A stretch of DNA of 53,812 bases, from positions 2,159 through 55,970 of the forward strand of contig PKTX01000010.1 in assembly GCA_002868945.1 (NCBI GenBank), read 5' to 3'. Position 1 is the stretch's first letter, and the number at the start of each line of letters is the position of its first letter. A program made the position numbers and the translations under genes. This stretch comes from Desulfobulbaceae bacterium. Its GTDB lineage: Bacteria > Desulfobacterota > Desulfobulbia > Desulfobulbales > SURF-16. The notes below the pieces were generated by a model. It worked only from the letters and a program-made list of their open reading frames with translations, did not search any database and had not been told where the DNA came from. Positions 16,083-24,996 of this stretch are shown in pieces.

Positions 16083-18176
16083 TCAGGGGGCGCTCAAGGT
16101 CATTCGGGCGTCGGCCACCACCGGTTCGGTGCCGATCTCGCCGACAATAAAGGGGTTGATGTCAAGCTCGACGATCTGCGGGAAATCAGTGGTCAGTTGA
16201 CTGATGCGTTGCAGACCGGCAGCCACCGCCTCGATATCAACACCCTTACTGCCCCTTTTGCCCTCCAGCATGGCATAGGAACGAGTGGCAACCAGCATCT
16301 GCATGGCCTCATCAAAGGTAATGGGAGCCAGGTGAAAGGCCACATCCTTCATGACCTCCACAAAGATACCGCCGAGACCGAACATGAGCATGGGCCCGAA
16401 CTGAGGATCGCGGTTCATACCAAGGATGATCTCCAGGCCCCGTCCCAGCATCTTCTCCACATAGACCCCTTCGATGCGCGCCTCCGGGACACGCTGGCGG
16501 ATACGTAGCATCATCAGGTCAAAGGCGTCCATGACCTGCTCGGCATTGGCGACGTTGAGCTTGACGCCGCCAAGGTCCGTCTTGTGCACGACATCGGGGG
16601 AAACAATCTTCATGGCCATGGGATAGCCGATACGCTCGGCAATCTCCACCGCCTCCTCCGCCGAGGTGGCCAGCTGACCGACAGGGATTTTAAAGCCATA
16701 GGCCTTGAGGATGGTCTTGGATTTGACCTCATTGAGCTGCAGACGACCGATGCGCTGACTACGGGTGATGATCCGTTCCACCCGACGGCGGTGGACCCGA
16801 AAGCGATTGACGATGCGCGGCGGTCGGTTACGCCACATGCTGTATTCATACATGGCCCGCAGTGCCCCCACGGCCCGCTCCGGCGACTCATAGTCCGGCA
16901 GATTGGCACCGGCCAGCTCATCACGGCCCGGCATTACTCCCAGACCGCCCATGAAAGAGACCAGCACCGGCTTATCGCCGTTCATGGTCTCGGCAATGGC
17001 CCGTGCTGTTTGCGGAGCCTTGGTCATGGCTTGCGGTGTCAGGATGATCACGACGCTGTCCACCTCGTCATCATCCTGGGCCGCGGCCAGGGCGGCGGCA
17101 TAGCGATCCGGCGGGGCATCGCCGAGCACGTCAATGGGGTTGCCGACACTGGCGGCGGCCGGCAGTTGCTTGCGCAAGGCAGTGGCCACGTTGCGATCAA
17201 GCTCGGCCACCACCATGCCGGCCTTTTCCACGGCATCCGCCGCCATGGTACCCGGCCCACCGGCATTGGTGATGATCAGCACCCTGTTGCCCTTGGGCAG
17301 GGGCTGCATTGAAAAGGCGGTGGCATAATCAAAGAGCTGCTCAAAGGTGTCGGCCCTGACAATACCCGACTGCTTAAAGGCGGCGCCATAGGCGGTATCG
17401 GCACCGGCCAGGACACCGGTGTGGGAGGCGGCCGCCTTCTGACCGGCCGCCGTGGTACCCGACTTGAGAAGCACCACCGGTTTGGCGCTGGAGGCCTCTT
17501 CCGCGGCCTTGACAAAGTCATCACCGTTGCTGATATCCTCCAGATAGCCGACAATAACCGTGGTGTTGGCATCGGCACCCAGGCTGCGCAGCAGATCCAC
17601 CTCGGTGATATCCGCCTTATTGCCGATGCTGACCACGGATTGCAGGCCCAGGTGACGACCGGCGGCCAGGTCAAGAATGGCGGTGCAGAGGGCACCGGAT
17701 TGTGAGAGTACGGAGATGGCGCCCGGCGTCGGCATGCCACCGGCAAAGGAGGCGTTGAGTTTGGCGGCGGTGCTGATGAGACCGAGGCAGTTGGGCCCCA
17801 CCAGGCGCACACCGCGGCGCTTACAGTAGCGCGCCACTTTTTTCTCCAGCTCGGCGCCCTCGGCGCCGACCTCCTTAAAACCTGCCGTAATAACAATAAT
17901 GCCGCCCACCCCGGCTGCCACCGAATCATACACCGCCTGCTCAACCAGGCCTTGAGGCACGGCAATGACGGAGAGATCCACCTTCTTGCCATATGACTTC
18001 AGTGTGTCGTAGCAGGGATGGCCGAGGATCTCCTGGGCCGCCGGGTTTATGGCGACGATCTCACCCGGGAAACCACCGGCAACCAGGTTGGCAAAAACAT
18101 CATGGCCCACCTTGCCGGGGGTACGAGAGGCGCCGATAACGGCAACGGAATCAGGTTGAAAGAGGGCCTCAAGCAT
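16083..18176 (-). CDS. Acetate--CoA ligase, ADP-forming (fused alpha and beta)
   Basis: 697 residues combining both subunits. An N-terminal CoA-binding domain (SVAVIGASRTPGKVG) is followed by succinyl-CoA-ligase-like domains containing the phospho-histidine loop ASHTGVLAG. A C-terminal ATP-grasp domain has IGYPMAMKIVSPDVVHKTDLGGV. It converts acetyl-CoA, ADP and phosphate to acetate, CoA and ATP, giving substrate-level ATP in anaerobes. I chose the ATG at 18176 (MLEALFQPDSVAVIG) because GGGAG precedes it at good spacing; the ATG at 18203 adds nine residues without support. It precedes the CoA-transferase/GNAT gene by about 85 bases. Confidence 0.94.
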   Translation of the reverse strand: MLEALFQPDSVAVIGASRTPGKVGHDVFANLVAGGFPGEIVAINPAAQEILGHPCYDTLKSYGKKVDLSVIAVPQGLVEQAVYDSVAAGVGGIIVITAGFKEVGAEGAELEKKVARYCKRRGVRLVGPNCLGLISTAAKLNASFAGGMPTPGAISVLSQSGALCTAILDLAAGRHLGLQSVVSIGNKADITEVDLLRSLGADANTTVIVGYLEDISNGDDFVKAAEEASSAKPVVLLKSGTTAAGQKAAASHTGVLAGADTAYGAAFKQSGIVRADTFEQLFDYATAFSMQPLPKGNRVLIITNAGGPGTMAADAVEKAGMVVAELDRNVATALRKQLPAAASVGNPIDVLGDAPPDRYAAALAAAQDDDEVDSVVIILTPQAMTKAPQTARAIAETMNGDKPVLVSFMGGLGVMPGRDELAGANLPDYESPERAVGALRAMYEYSMWRNRPPRIVNRFRVHRRRVERIITRSQRIGRLQLNEVKSKTILKAYGFKIPVGQLATSAEEAVEIAERIGYPMAMKIVSPDVVHKTDLGGVKLNVANAEQVMDAFDLMMLRIRQRVPEARIEGVYVEKMLGRGLEIILGMNRDPQFGPMLMFGLGGIFVEVMKDVAFHLAPITFDEAMQMLVATRSYAMLEGKRGSKGVDIEAVAAGLQRISQLTTDFPQIVELDINPFIVGEIGTEPVVADARMTLSAP

Positions 18177-18432
18177 AGTGGACTCCCGTAAAGGTTCAAA
18201 CATTCTTCCCCAACAATCTATAGAACCAGGTGCGGAGACAAAAAAACCACGATTCTTTCAGGGCGGGGCGTCAGGCGCCCAAACCGGTAACATTACCTAG
18301 GCAAGTGTAGAGGGGCAACGCAGCTTTTGTCAAACCAAAGCTTTCCGAAACGGCGCTGACAACCTTGAGCCCTGGTCAACACTGGCCGCCGCAGACGGCC
18401 GCTGCGGGGTAAATCCGGCCCGCCCAGCCCCC

Positions 18433-20604
18433 TCAAAGGAGAGTGCTGCGGAAGTTAAAATGACTCTCGCCGGGGCTGGGACGCCCCTTGCCCAATCGGC
18501 GCAGACGTTGAAAGAGGAGATGAATATCCTTGCGCTTGAGACGCTGGCCGCTGATGTCCAGGCCGACATAATCAAGGTTGAGACGCGCCACCTCATGCAT
18601 CAGATCAAGGAGGGAAAAGGGTTCCGTGGCCTGCGCCACGGTCTGGCCACATTTTTCCTTCAAGATAATCTCCTCGCCCCTGGGGCTCTTCATCAGGCGG
18701 CCATAGTCAAAGAAATCTCCCTGCAGACGGGCGGTAAAAAGCGGTGGAAAGCCGTAGACCTCCATACCGATCTTCATCTGGCCCCGATTGAGGGCAAGCA
18801 GGCGGGCATTATCGAGATCCGTCTCAATGGAGATGGCCGCTGCCGTCAGACCGCCGGTCTGGTAGGCGCGCAGGGCCAACGAGTTGAGAATGTTCAGGGT
18901 ATACCCGCCGGTCAGTACCGGTTTACGATGTTTGCCATCCATGGCCCGGGCCGCCTGTTTGACAAGACGCACCTGGCCCAGGTGACCCACCTGGAACTGG
19001 AAAAAGCCAAGCTCCATGAGCGTGAGCAGGGCCTGCTCATAAAATTCAAGGTCCCCTTCCAGGATCACCGGCGGCAGGCCCCATATCACTATCTTGGTGA
19101 GATGCCGCAAGCGGCGGCGCTGGCGCATGGCCTGTTCAAAACTTTTCCGATCCAGCTGCAAAACCAGATGCTGCGGCCGTTGATCATGGGCGGCCTGCAC
19201 CGCCCCCCAATCGTCGGCACGCAGCCAGACGGGCGGCTCATGGAGAGTCACAACAGGGCCGGCCTTTTTCTTGCCGCCCCCCTTTTTTTTCTTGTGGGGC
19301 GGTCTGGTGCGCAGGGCCAGGCCGCCGAAGACCTGCCCGCCAAGCTGACTTTCGGCAATGGCGGCCGCCTTTTTGGCAAAGGCCCCCACCTTGAGGCGTT
19401 GGCCCTTGCCCTTGCCATCCTTGACATCCACCTTGTAGAGGCTGTCGCCGGAGCGTACCGCTATGTCCCCCAGCAGGATCTCTATCTTCCAGCCCGGGGG
19501 CGCCTCGTTATGCTGCTCCCCCCTGGAGCGCATTTTCTTCACGGTGAGCGACTGACGCTCACCACTTTTCTCCTGATGGAGCCGCAGCCTGTCGCCCAGC
19601 TTCAGGCTATGCTGGAGCTTGACGGTGGCCCAGCCATCGGCATGATTTCCCACCCGGCCCATAAAGAGGCCGATATTGCCGGAATGGCTCGGAGAAAGGG
19701 CATCGGCCGGCTGGGGGGTGGCAAAATAACCGCTGGTACTCTTGCGTCCCATGGCCTGATCAACAAGACGCTCGCACTCGGGCAATACCGTCTCGAAATC
19801 ATCAAGATTATCCAGGGCCAATCGATAGGCCTGCACCACCGAGGCCACATAGTGGCTGCTGCGCATGCGGCCCTCGATCTTCAGGGAGGCGACACCAGCC
19901 TCGGCCAGAGCAGGCAGGGCCGCCAGGCCGGAGAGATCATTCATGGAAAAATTATAGCCCGCCTCGATCTTGCCCTTGGCCCCGGCCATGGTATAGCGCC
20001 GCCTACAGGGCTGCACGCAACGACCCCGCAGACCGCTCTTGCCGCCCAGGTAGCTGGAAAAGAGACACAGGCCCGAGTAGGCAAAACAGAGGGCGCCATG
20101 GATGAAAACCTCAATCTCCACCCCTTGCCGACAGGCAATGTCGATCTCCGCCAGGGTCATCTCCCGGGCCAGGACCACCCGCTGAAACCCCATGGCCCCC
20201 ATGTGCTTGACAGCCACACTGTTGTGGGCGCCCATCAAGGTGGAGGCATGCAGCTCCAGTTCGGGAAAATGATTATGGGCCAGATAGTAGAGGCCCAGAT
20301 CCTGGATGATAAGGGCATCAGGCCCCAGTTCCCGAGACATGGCGAGCAGATCGCAGGCGGCCGGAATCTCCTCTTCGCGCATCAGGCTGTTGGCGGCCAG
20401 ATAGACCTTGACCCCATGGCCATGGCCATAATCGATCATGGCGGCGATTTCGGCCACGGAAAAATGGCGGGCCAGGTTACGGGCATTAAAGGCCGGTGCG
20501 CCGATATAAACGGCATCAGCCCCTTGCGCCACTGCCGCCTCAAAGGCCTCGATGGAGCCGGCCGGGGCCAGCAATTCAGGTTTCTGCATGGTTGAGAGGG
20601 TCAT
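18433..20604 (-). CDS. U32 family peptidase/hydroxylase (RlhA-like)
   Basis: 723 residues. The opening KPELLAPAGSIEAFEAAVAQGADAVYIG is the U32 signature region. FIHGALCFAYSG and CLFSSYLGGKSGLRGRCVQPCRR carry the conserved cysteines thought to hold an Fe-S cluster. The long C-terminal part matches the double-domain layout of RlhA (23S rRNA cytidine hydroxylation in E. coli), not the shorter TrhP/UbiU types. A lysine-rich insertion (HKKKKGGGKKKAG) lies near residue 450. The start could be 20604 (MTLSTMQ) or 20589 (MQKPELL); neither has a strong ribosome binding site. Calling the precise RNA target needs more than sequence reading. Confidence 0.85.
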   Translation of the reverse strand: MTLSTMQKPELLAPAGSIEAFEAAVAQGADAVYIGAPAFNARNLARHFSVAEIAAMIDYGHGHGVKVYLAANSLMREEEIPAACDLLAMSRELGPDALIIQDLGLYYLAHNHFPELELHASTLMGAHNSVAVKHMGAMGFQRVVLAREMTLAEIDIACRQGVEIEVFIHGALCFAYSGLCLFSSYLGGKSGLRGRCVQPCRRRYTMAGAKGKIEAGYNFSMNDLSGLAALPALAEAGVASLKIEGRMRSSHYVASVVQAYRLALDNLDDFETVLPECERLVDQAMGRKSTSGYFATPQPADALSPSHSGNIGLFMGRVGNHADGWATVKLQHSLKLGDRLRLHQEKSGERQSLTVKKMRSRGEQHNEAPPGWKIEILLGDIAVRSGDSLYKVDVKDGKGKGQRLKVGAFAKKAAAIAESQLGGQVFGGLALRTRPPHKKKKGGGKKKAGPVVTLHEPPVWLRADDWGAVQAAHDQRPQHLVLQLDRKSFEQAMRQRRRLRHLTKIVIWGLPPVILEGDLEFYEQALLTLMELGFFQFQVGHLGQVRLVKQAARAMDGKHRKPVLTGGYTLNILNSLALRAYQTGGLTAAAISIETDLDNARLLALNRGQMKIGMEVYGFPPLFTARLQGDFFDYGRLMKSPRGEEIILKEKCGQTVAQATEPFSLLDLMHEVARLNLDYVGLDISGQRLKRKDIHLLFQRLRRLGKGRPSPGESHFNFRSTLL

Positions 20605-20637
20605 AGAGGTTCATCTCATAAAAGGCTCGTGAGAAGC

Positions 20638-20695
20638 AGAAAGGCACGTGGACACAAAGATGGGTGCGGCATCCTTTGTATCCTCGTGCCTTTCT
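20638..20695. repeat. Long imperfect hairpin
   Basis: Two 22-base arms (20638-20659 and 20674-20695) pair with only two mismatches around a 14-base loop. The arms contain AAAGGCACG and ACAAAG. No T run follows on either side. It could be an extragenic palindrome or a weak terminator/attenuator between the kinase and U32 genes. Confidence 0.55.
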
Positions 20696-20785
20696 AACTT
20701 GGTGGTTCGTAAAAAAATGACGGCGTATCGCCGGAGAATATGCCAACTCAACTTTTTGACTTCTAATATCTCGTTGAGATTATCT

Positions 20786-20802
20786 ATTTCTGGACAGACA
20801 CT
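20786..20802. repeat. Family A terminus relic
   Basis: ATTTCTGGACAGACACT is identical to the right terminus of family A at 3824-3840. The rest of an A element is not recognisable next to it, so the copy is degenerate or truncated. Confidence 0.6.
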
Positions 20803-20816
20803 GATTCCTAGTGAAA

Positions 20817-20906
20817 ATGGCGAAGTTCTTCCCCAACGTACCGAAATGCAGCAGCCGGATTGACTGATTTTCAAGCTTTTTTACTGATTCCTGAATTCTG
20901 GATTCC
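20817..20906. repeat. Family C dispersed repeat, copy 1
   Basis: Shares ATGGCGAAGTT, CCAAC, GACTGAT, AAGCTTTT and TTCCTGA in the same order with 26624-26700. Further matching words (GAATTCTG, AGTTATCTCAA) continue downstream of both copies. No coding function visible. Confidence 0.5.
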
Positions 20907-20973
20907 GAACTCTCGGGCAATCACACGTCCGAGACTGCTTGTAACTCGCATAATATCTAATAGTTATCTCAAT

Positions 20974-20995
20974 ATGGATTGACCTCTACAACAAG
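20974..20995 (+). pseudogene. Relic of a hemerythrin gene
   Basis: This 22-base stretch differs by a single base from the part of the hemerythrin gene at 3923-3944 that encodes WIDLYNK. The sequence around it does not continue the gene on either side beyond a few bases. It is best read as the remains of a deleted or recombined hemerythrin copy. Confidence 0.5.
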
Positions 20996-21011
20996 CAGGA
21001 CGTTGAATTGT

Positions 21012-22400
21012 TCAGCTATCGGCCGCTTCCGGTTCAGGCGCGGCTTCATCATCCGGCAGGGGCAGGCAGAACCAGAAATTATTGCCATGCAACACCGGCT
21101 CATAGCCCACCCAGCCGCCATGGATCTCCACCACCTGTTTGATGAAACTGAGACCATGGCCATGGCCCATCTCACCCCGGACATTGGTACCCCGATAGCC
21201 CTCGTCAAAGATGCGGTCGGCATCGGCCGGCGAGATATGGCGACCGGTGGTAAAGACATTGAACTTGATGGCGTCACGCCCTGCCCCGAAACAGTCCCGG
21301 ACATACTCGCGGCCGTAGGCCAGGGCCTTGCGCTGTCTGCCGCTGCCGTCGACATCAACGGTCTCGGTGTATTTCAGGGCATTGGAAAAGAGATTGGCAT
21401 AGACCTGGGAGAGCAGCCCCACATCAACCTGCAGGGGAATTTCTTCTGCCCGCATGTCATCGGGATGTTCAACCGTCACCCCCCGACTCTGCAGTCGTCT
21501 CTCATACTGTTCGAGCTGTGGCGCGACAATCTCCCGGGCAACATTGCATTTTCTGGTGCGCAGTACCAGCTGGCCCTGGGTAAAGTGATCCCGCCGAAAG
21601 AGGCTCTCGATAAAGAGGGTGCTGCTCTTGTGATGTTTATCCAACTCCTGGTGGTAATCGGTCAGGGATTTATGGAGATCGGTGATCTTGTCGATAATAT
21701 GTTGGCACGATTCATTGCCGGTCATACCCATGGCCGCCTTCATGGCCTTGATCTGCTCCTCCAGGTCGCTCATCTCCGCTATTTTCTTGCGCAGCTTATT
21801 AAAGAGGTGCCGGAAGTACATATTGGGAATAATGATATTATGCTCAATATCGGCCACCAGGTTGGTGACAAACTCAATATGCCGGACGTTCTGATAGGAG
21901 GCCAATCTGCCGCTCAGGGCAACGGCGATCCGATTGGTGAACTTCTCCAGAAAGAAACGAAGCTGCGGCGAAATCGGTCTTTTGAAAACCACCTCAAAGA
22001 GACCGGAGCCAGCTCCGCCCTTGGCAGTGGAGCCCTTCAGCAAGATGGGCAACAACAGGGTATTGCCTCGGCGGCTGATCTCCGTGATATTCATGTGGGA
22101 TTCCGGGGCGGGCAGGGGCGCGCTCAGCGGCTCACCGTCGCTGGCCTGCACCAACTGCAGGATACCGTCGTCCGAGCTGATGTAGAGACGACAGACCACA
22201 TCCATGTACTGGGGCAGGACGAGCACGCAGATGGCGTAAAAATCGGCCAGGGAGTCAAATTCCTGGGCCAGGTCAAAAAAGGTCTTGAGGATATTATTCT
22301 GGTCGGCGGTAAAGCTGTAACGCTTGTAATCCTCGCGCTTGCCCCTGATCCGCTGGCGAATCAGGGCAAAATCAGCACTGTTGTTGTTCTGACCTGCCAT
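21012..22400 (-). CDS. Orphan sensor histidine kinase with GAF-like N-terminus
   Basis: 462 residues, soluble, with no transmembrane helix. The N-terminal 200 residues look GAF-like (FYAICVLVLPQYMDVVCRLYISS). A dimerisation helix follows with a possible phospho-acceptor His in ADIEHNIIIP, then a coiled region. The ATPase domain has an N box NLFSNALKYT and a G2 box GHGHGLSFIKQVVEIHGG. The usual DxGxG G1 box is replaced by FTTGRHISPADADRIFDEGYRGTN. The ATG at 22400 has GGGAGG upstream; a longer frame to 22496 overlaps pyrR and is not used. No response regulator is adjacent. The gene closes the pur/pyr gene string. Confidence 0.8.
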   Translation of the reverse strand: MAGQNNNSADFALIRQRIRGKREDYKRYSFTADQNNILKTFFDLAQEFDSLADFYAICVLVLPQYMDVVCRLYISSDDGILQLVQASDGEPLSAPLPAPESHMNITEISRRGNTLLLPILLKGSTAKGGAGSGLFEVVFKRPISPQLRFFLEKFTNRIAVALSGRLASYQNVRHIEFVTNLVADIEHNIIIPNMYFRHLFNKLRKKIAEMSDLEEQIKAMKAAMGMTGNESCQHIIDKITDLHKSLTDYHQELDKHHKSSTLFIESLFRRDHFTQGQLVLRTRKCNVAREIVAPQLEQYERRLQSRGVTVEHPDDMRAEEIPLQVDVGLLSQVYANLFSNALKYTETVDVDGSGRQRKALAYGREYVRDCFGAGRDAIKFNVFTTGRHISPADADRIFDEGYRGTNVRGEMGHGHGLSFIKQVVEIHGGWVGYEPVLHGNNFWFCLPLPDDEAAPEPEAADS

Positions 22401-22482
22401 GGCAATAACCTCCCGGCAACACAACCATCTCAGCAAAGGGCGCCGCAAGGGTCGGGGCGCCGACCGGCACGACGCCAGCGGT

Positions 22483-23028
22483 TTACTCTGCGGCACTCTC
22501 CAGGATAACCTCGTCGCAGCCGGCCTTTTCCTTTAATAATACATCAACATGTTCGTTATGGCTCTCCAGAACATCCATGCCGGCATAATTTGCCTGGATA
22601 GGCAGCTCACGGCCGCACTTGCGGTTGACCAACACGGCCAGTTGGATGGAACAGGGGCGACCCAGATCCATGATGGCATCCAGGGCGGCCCGTACCGTCC
22701 GGCCGGAGTAGAGCACATCATCCACCAGGATCAGGGTCCAGCCCTGTACGGCAAAGGGAATATCCGTGGTTTTGACAATGGGCAGCTGACTGATCTGGGA
22801 CCAATCGTCGCGGTAGAGGGTGATATCGAGACACCCCACCTCCACTTGGCGATGCTCCTGCAGACTGATAATCTGCTTGAGGCGTTCAGCCAGGAAGACA
22901 CCGCCGGTATGGATACCGATCAGGGCGAGCCTGTCGACATCGCGGTTGGCCTCCATGATCTGCAGGGCCATGCGTTGCAGGGCCCGATCAATATCCTGGG
23001 CGGTCATGAGCACGGAACGGCTTGACAT
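22483..23028 (-). CDS. pyrR: PyrR bifunctional regulator/uracil phosphoribosyltransferase
   Basis: 181 residues of type I phosphoribosyltransferase. The PRPP-binding signature is ILVDDVLYSGRTVRAALDAI, and the flexible loop and LALIGIHTGGVFLAERL are typical of PyrR. In other bacteria it binds pyr mRNA to attenuate pyrimidine genes and has weak uracil phosphoribosyltransferase activity. No pyr gene or attenuator is in this window, so its RNA target lies elsewhere. It starts 5 bases after purN. Confidence 0.93.
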   Translation of the reverse strand: MSSRSVLMTAQDIDRALQRMALQIMEANRDVDRLALIGIHTGGVFLAERLKQIISLQEHRQVEVGCLDITLYRDDWSQISQLPIVKTTDIPFAVQGWTLILVDDVLYSGRTVRAALDAIMDLGRPCSIQLAVLVNRKCGRELPIQANYAGMDVLESHNEHVDVLLKEKAGCDEVILESAAE

Positions 23029-23033
23029 AACGG

Positions 23034-23621
23034 CTACTCCTTCGTGGACCCGGTCTTTTGCCAGAAATAATCGACACCCAGGTCATGCACCCGGTTGACG
23101 GCCTCCGGAAAGGCCTGGCACTCCATGGCAAAGACATTATCGGCTATATCGTGGGGCGTATCATGGTCGGCAACCTCAACGCATTTCTGCACTATGATCG
23201 GCCCCTCGTCATAGACCTCGTTGGCAAAATGGACGGTACAGCCGGTAACCTTGACACCACGCTCCTTAACGGCGCGATGGACACGCATGCCGTAAAAGCC
23301 GTGCCCGCAGAAGGAGGGGATGAGCGAGGGGTGGATATTAATCACCCGGCGGGCCAGCTCGGGCGGCGGCTCATAAAGCTTGAGATAACCGGCCAGCAGC
23401 ACCAGCTCAACACCATGCCGGCCGAGGATCTCATTGATGGCCTCATTCCCCTGGGCGTGAAAGGCGGCATAACCGTATTTTCTCGCCTTTTCCAGACCAA
23501 GGGCATCAGCAACATTGGCCACCACCACCTCTATTGAACCCTGCATGGTGCCAGCCGCAATACGCTCATGGAAATTATCCAGGGTACGACCACTGCCGGA
23601 CAGCAGTATTGCCATCTTCAT
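23034..23621 (-). CDS. purN: Phosphoribosylglycinamide formyltransferase
   Basis: 195 residues of the formyltransferase fold. The phosphate loop is LLSGSGRTLDNF. The catalytic Asn-His-Asp triad is visible in VINIHPSLIPSF and VHFANEVYDEGPII. It transfers formyl from 10-formyl-THF to GAR in purine synthesis. The GSGRTL loop differs from the E. coli GSGSNL form. It lies between purH cyclohydrolase and pyrR on one strand with short gaps. Confidence 0.9.
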   Translation of the reverse strand: MKMAILLSGSGRTLDNFHERIAAGTMQGSIEVVVANVADALGLEKARKYGYAAFHAQGNEAINEILGRHGVELVLLAGYLKLYEPPPELARRVINIHPSLIPSFCGHGFYGMRVHRAVKERGVKVTGCTVHFANEVYDEGPIIVQKCVEVADHDTPHDIADNVFAMECQAFPEAVNRVHDLGVDYFWQKTGSTKE

Positions 23622-23685
23622 CGAACCTATCTCCCTCTTTTTTTGATAATGGGGAAGGAGTCACCTTCCCCGGGCCGTTCGCGGC

Positions 23686-24300
23686 CTAATTTAGTTCCGG
23701 GTGGCTCTCCGCATCAATCTTGTCAAGCCACTTGATAATGGCGGTATCATAGGCCGAGGTCAGGGCAAAAACCTTGCGGGCCAGCTTGAAACGGGTCTTC
23801 AGGCTGGTGTTGCCGTTTGCCTTGATCTCGCTGATGACGGTGGCATAATCGGCCGGATCGACAATCACCGTGACATCGGCATAGTTCTTGGCCGCGGCCC
23901 GCAGCATGGTGGGGCCGCCGATGTCGATATTTTCAATGGCGTCAGCCAGGCTGCAGTTGGGGTCCGCCACTGTTTTCTCAAAGGCGTAGAGATTAACGGC
24001 CACAATATCAATGGCCTCAAGACCGTGCTTCTCCATCTGGGCCAGGTGGTCGGCATTGCTCTTCTGGGCCAGAATGCCGCCATGCACCTTGGGATGCAGA
24101 GTCTTGACCCGACCATCGAGCATTTCCGGGAAACCGGTAAACTCGGCAACATCCTTGACCTTGATACCCTGGTCACGCATCTTCTTGGCAGTGCCGCCGG
24201 TGGAAAGTATTTCAATGCCCAGGCCCTCAAGCTCTTGGGCAAAAGACTCGATTCCGGATTTGTCAGTCAGGCTGACAATCGCCCTTTCCGCTTTCTTCAT
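23686..24300 (-). CDS. purH: IMP cyclohydrolase, stand-alone (N-terminal half of PurH)
   Basis: 204 residues matching only the N-terminal MGS-like cyclohydrolase domain of Pur[12 protein letters not shown] at the start, [14 protein letters not shown], then [22 protein letters not shown] and [11 protein letters not shown]. The protein ends with an SHPELN tail where the AICAR transformylase domain would begin, so the transformylase must be encoded separately. Such a split is seen in related Desulfobacterota. The last step of IMP synthesis is its role. Confidence 0.92.
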   Translation of the reverse strand: MKKAERAIVSLTDKSGIESFAQELEGLGIEILSTGGTAKKMRDQGIKVKDVAEFTGFPEMLDGRVKTLHPKVHGGILAQKSNADHLAQMEKHGLEAIDIVAVNLYAFEKTVADPNCSLADAIENIDIGGPTMLRAAAKNYADVTVIVDPADYATVISEIKANGNTSLKTRFKLARKVFALTSAYDTAIIKWLDKIDAESHPELN

Positions 24301-24455
24301 TCTCGTGTTCCTTTCCTTGATTTAATGATGGTTATAGTTTCGGGACATAGACCTCAGGCCTGGTGCTGTCGAGCGTGCAGACATGCCGAACCAGCGTAGC
24401 CGCCTCAGCCGCCGGCCTGCGCCCCTTGCCACTGCCACGCCAAAAGAGGTCCCTG

Positions 24456-24854
24456 TTATTTGCGGATGAACTTCTTGATAAGACGGCGCTCTCTCTTATC
24501 CGGCCGTCCGGCAGGCACCATGTTACCGCTGACCAGCCGCTCCACCTTGCGCCGGGCGCGCTGTTCGTCGCGCTGCGCCAGGCTCTCCTCTGTTTCCGCA
24601 TAGAGGGTCTGGGCCACCTTGGCAGCCCCCCTCTTTTCGGCAAGGGCCAGGACATCAACAACAAATTCGATATTATTGCGGTTGATGCGCAGTCTGTCAC
24701 CCACGGCAACAACACGGGCCGCCTTGACCCGGGCGCCGTTCACATGAACCTTGCCGCCGTTCACTGCCTTGGCGGCCAGGGAGCGCGTCTTGAAAAAGCG
24801 GGCGGCCCACAGCCATTTGTCAATTCTGACCCTGTTCTTGTCGGCAGCTGCCAT
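24456..24854 (-). CDS. S4-domain RNA-binding protein (Hsp15-like)
   Basis: 132 residues. An N-terminal S4 domain (VRIDKWLWAARFFKTRSLAAKAVNGGKVHVNGARVK) is followed by a basic, Arg/Lys-rich tail, the layout of Hsp15/HslR and RqcP-like proteins that bind ribosomal 50S-peptidyl-tRNA complexes. The ATG at 24854 (MAAADKNRVRIDKW) fits the domain; an upstream extension to 24896 adds an unrelated segment. It is divergent from folE2. Confidence 0.85.
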   Translation of the reverse strand: MAAADKNRVRIDKWLWAARFFKTRSLAAKAVNGGKVHVNGARVKAARVVAVGDRLRINRNNIEFVVDVLALAEKRGAAKVAQTLYAETEESLAQRDEQRARRKVERLVSGNMVPAGRPDKRERRLIKKFIRK

Positions 24855-24996
24855 CCTCTCCGCACCCTCCTGGTTCAAGGCTGAGTATAGTACCATATTT
24901 GCCCGTCATCTCAAATACGCAAAAAAAGCCCGCTCAGCCAAGGCGGCAAATAAATCATTGGCCATTAGCGCAAAAAACGGTAAAGAGGGAGGCGCT

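Larger units (their letters stand above)
20605..21011. other. Gene-free region packed with decayed repeats
   Basis: No intact gene. In order it holds a 22-bp inverted repeat (20638-20695), a family A terminus (20786-20802), a family C repeat (20817-20906) and a short relic of a hemerythrin gene (20974-20995). Its composition is AT-richer than the flanking genes. This looks like a graveyard of insertions. Confidence 0.6.

Noticed and set aside
18460-20595. Long open frame (711 codons) on the plus strand
   Set aside because: It is fully antisense to the U32 gene. Its translation is a His/Gly/Ala-rich mixture with no family, typical of shadow frames in high-G+C DNA. The same applies to plus-strand frames at 7381-9117, 20979-22508, 40558-42411 and minus-strand 34739-36058.
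23686-24300. Truncated purH pseudogene
   Set aside because: The cyclohydrolase domain is intact, ends cleanly, and a split PurH is known in this phylum, so it is treated as a working gene.
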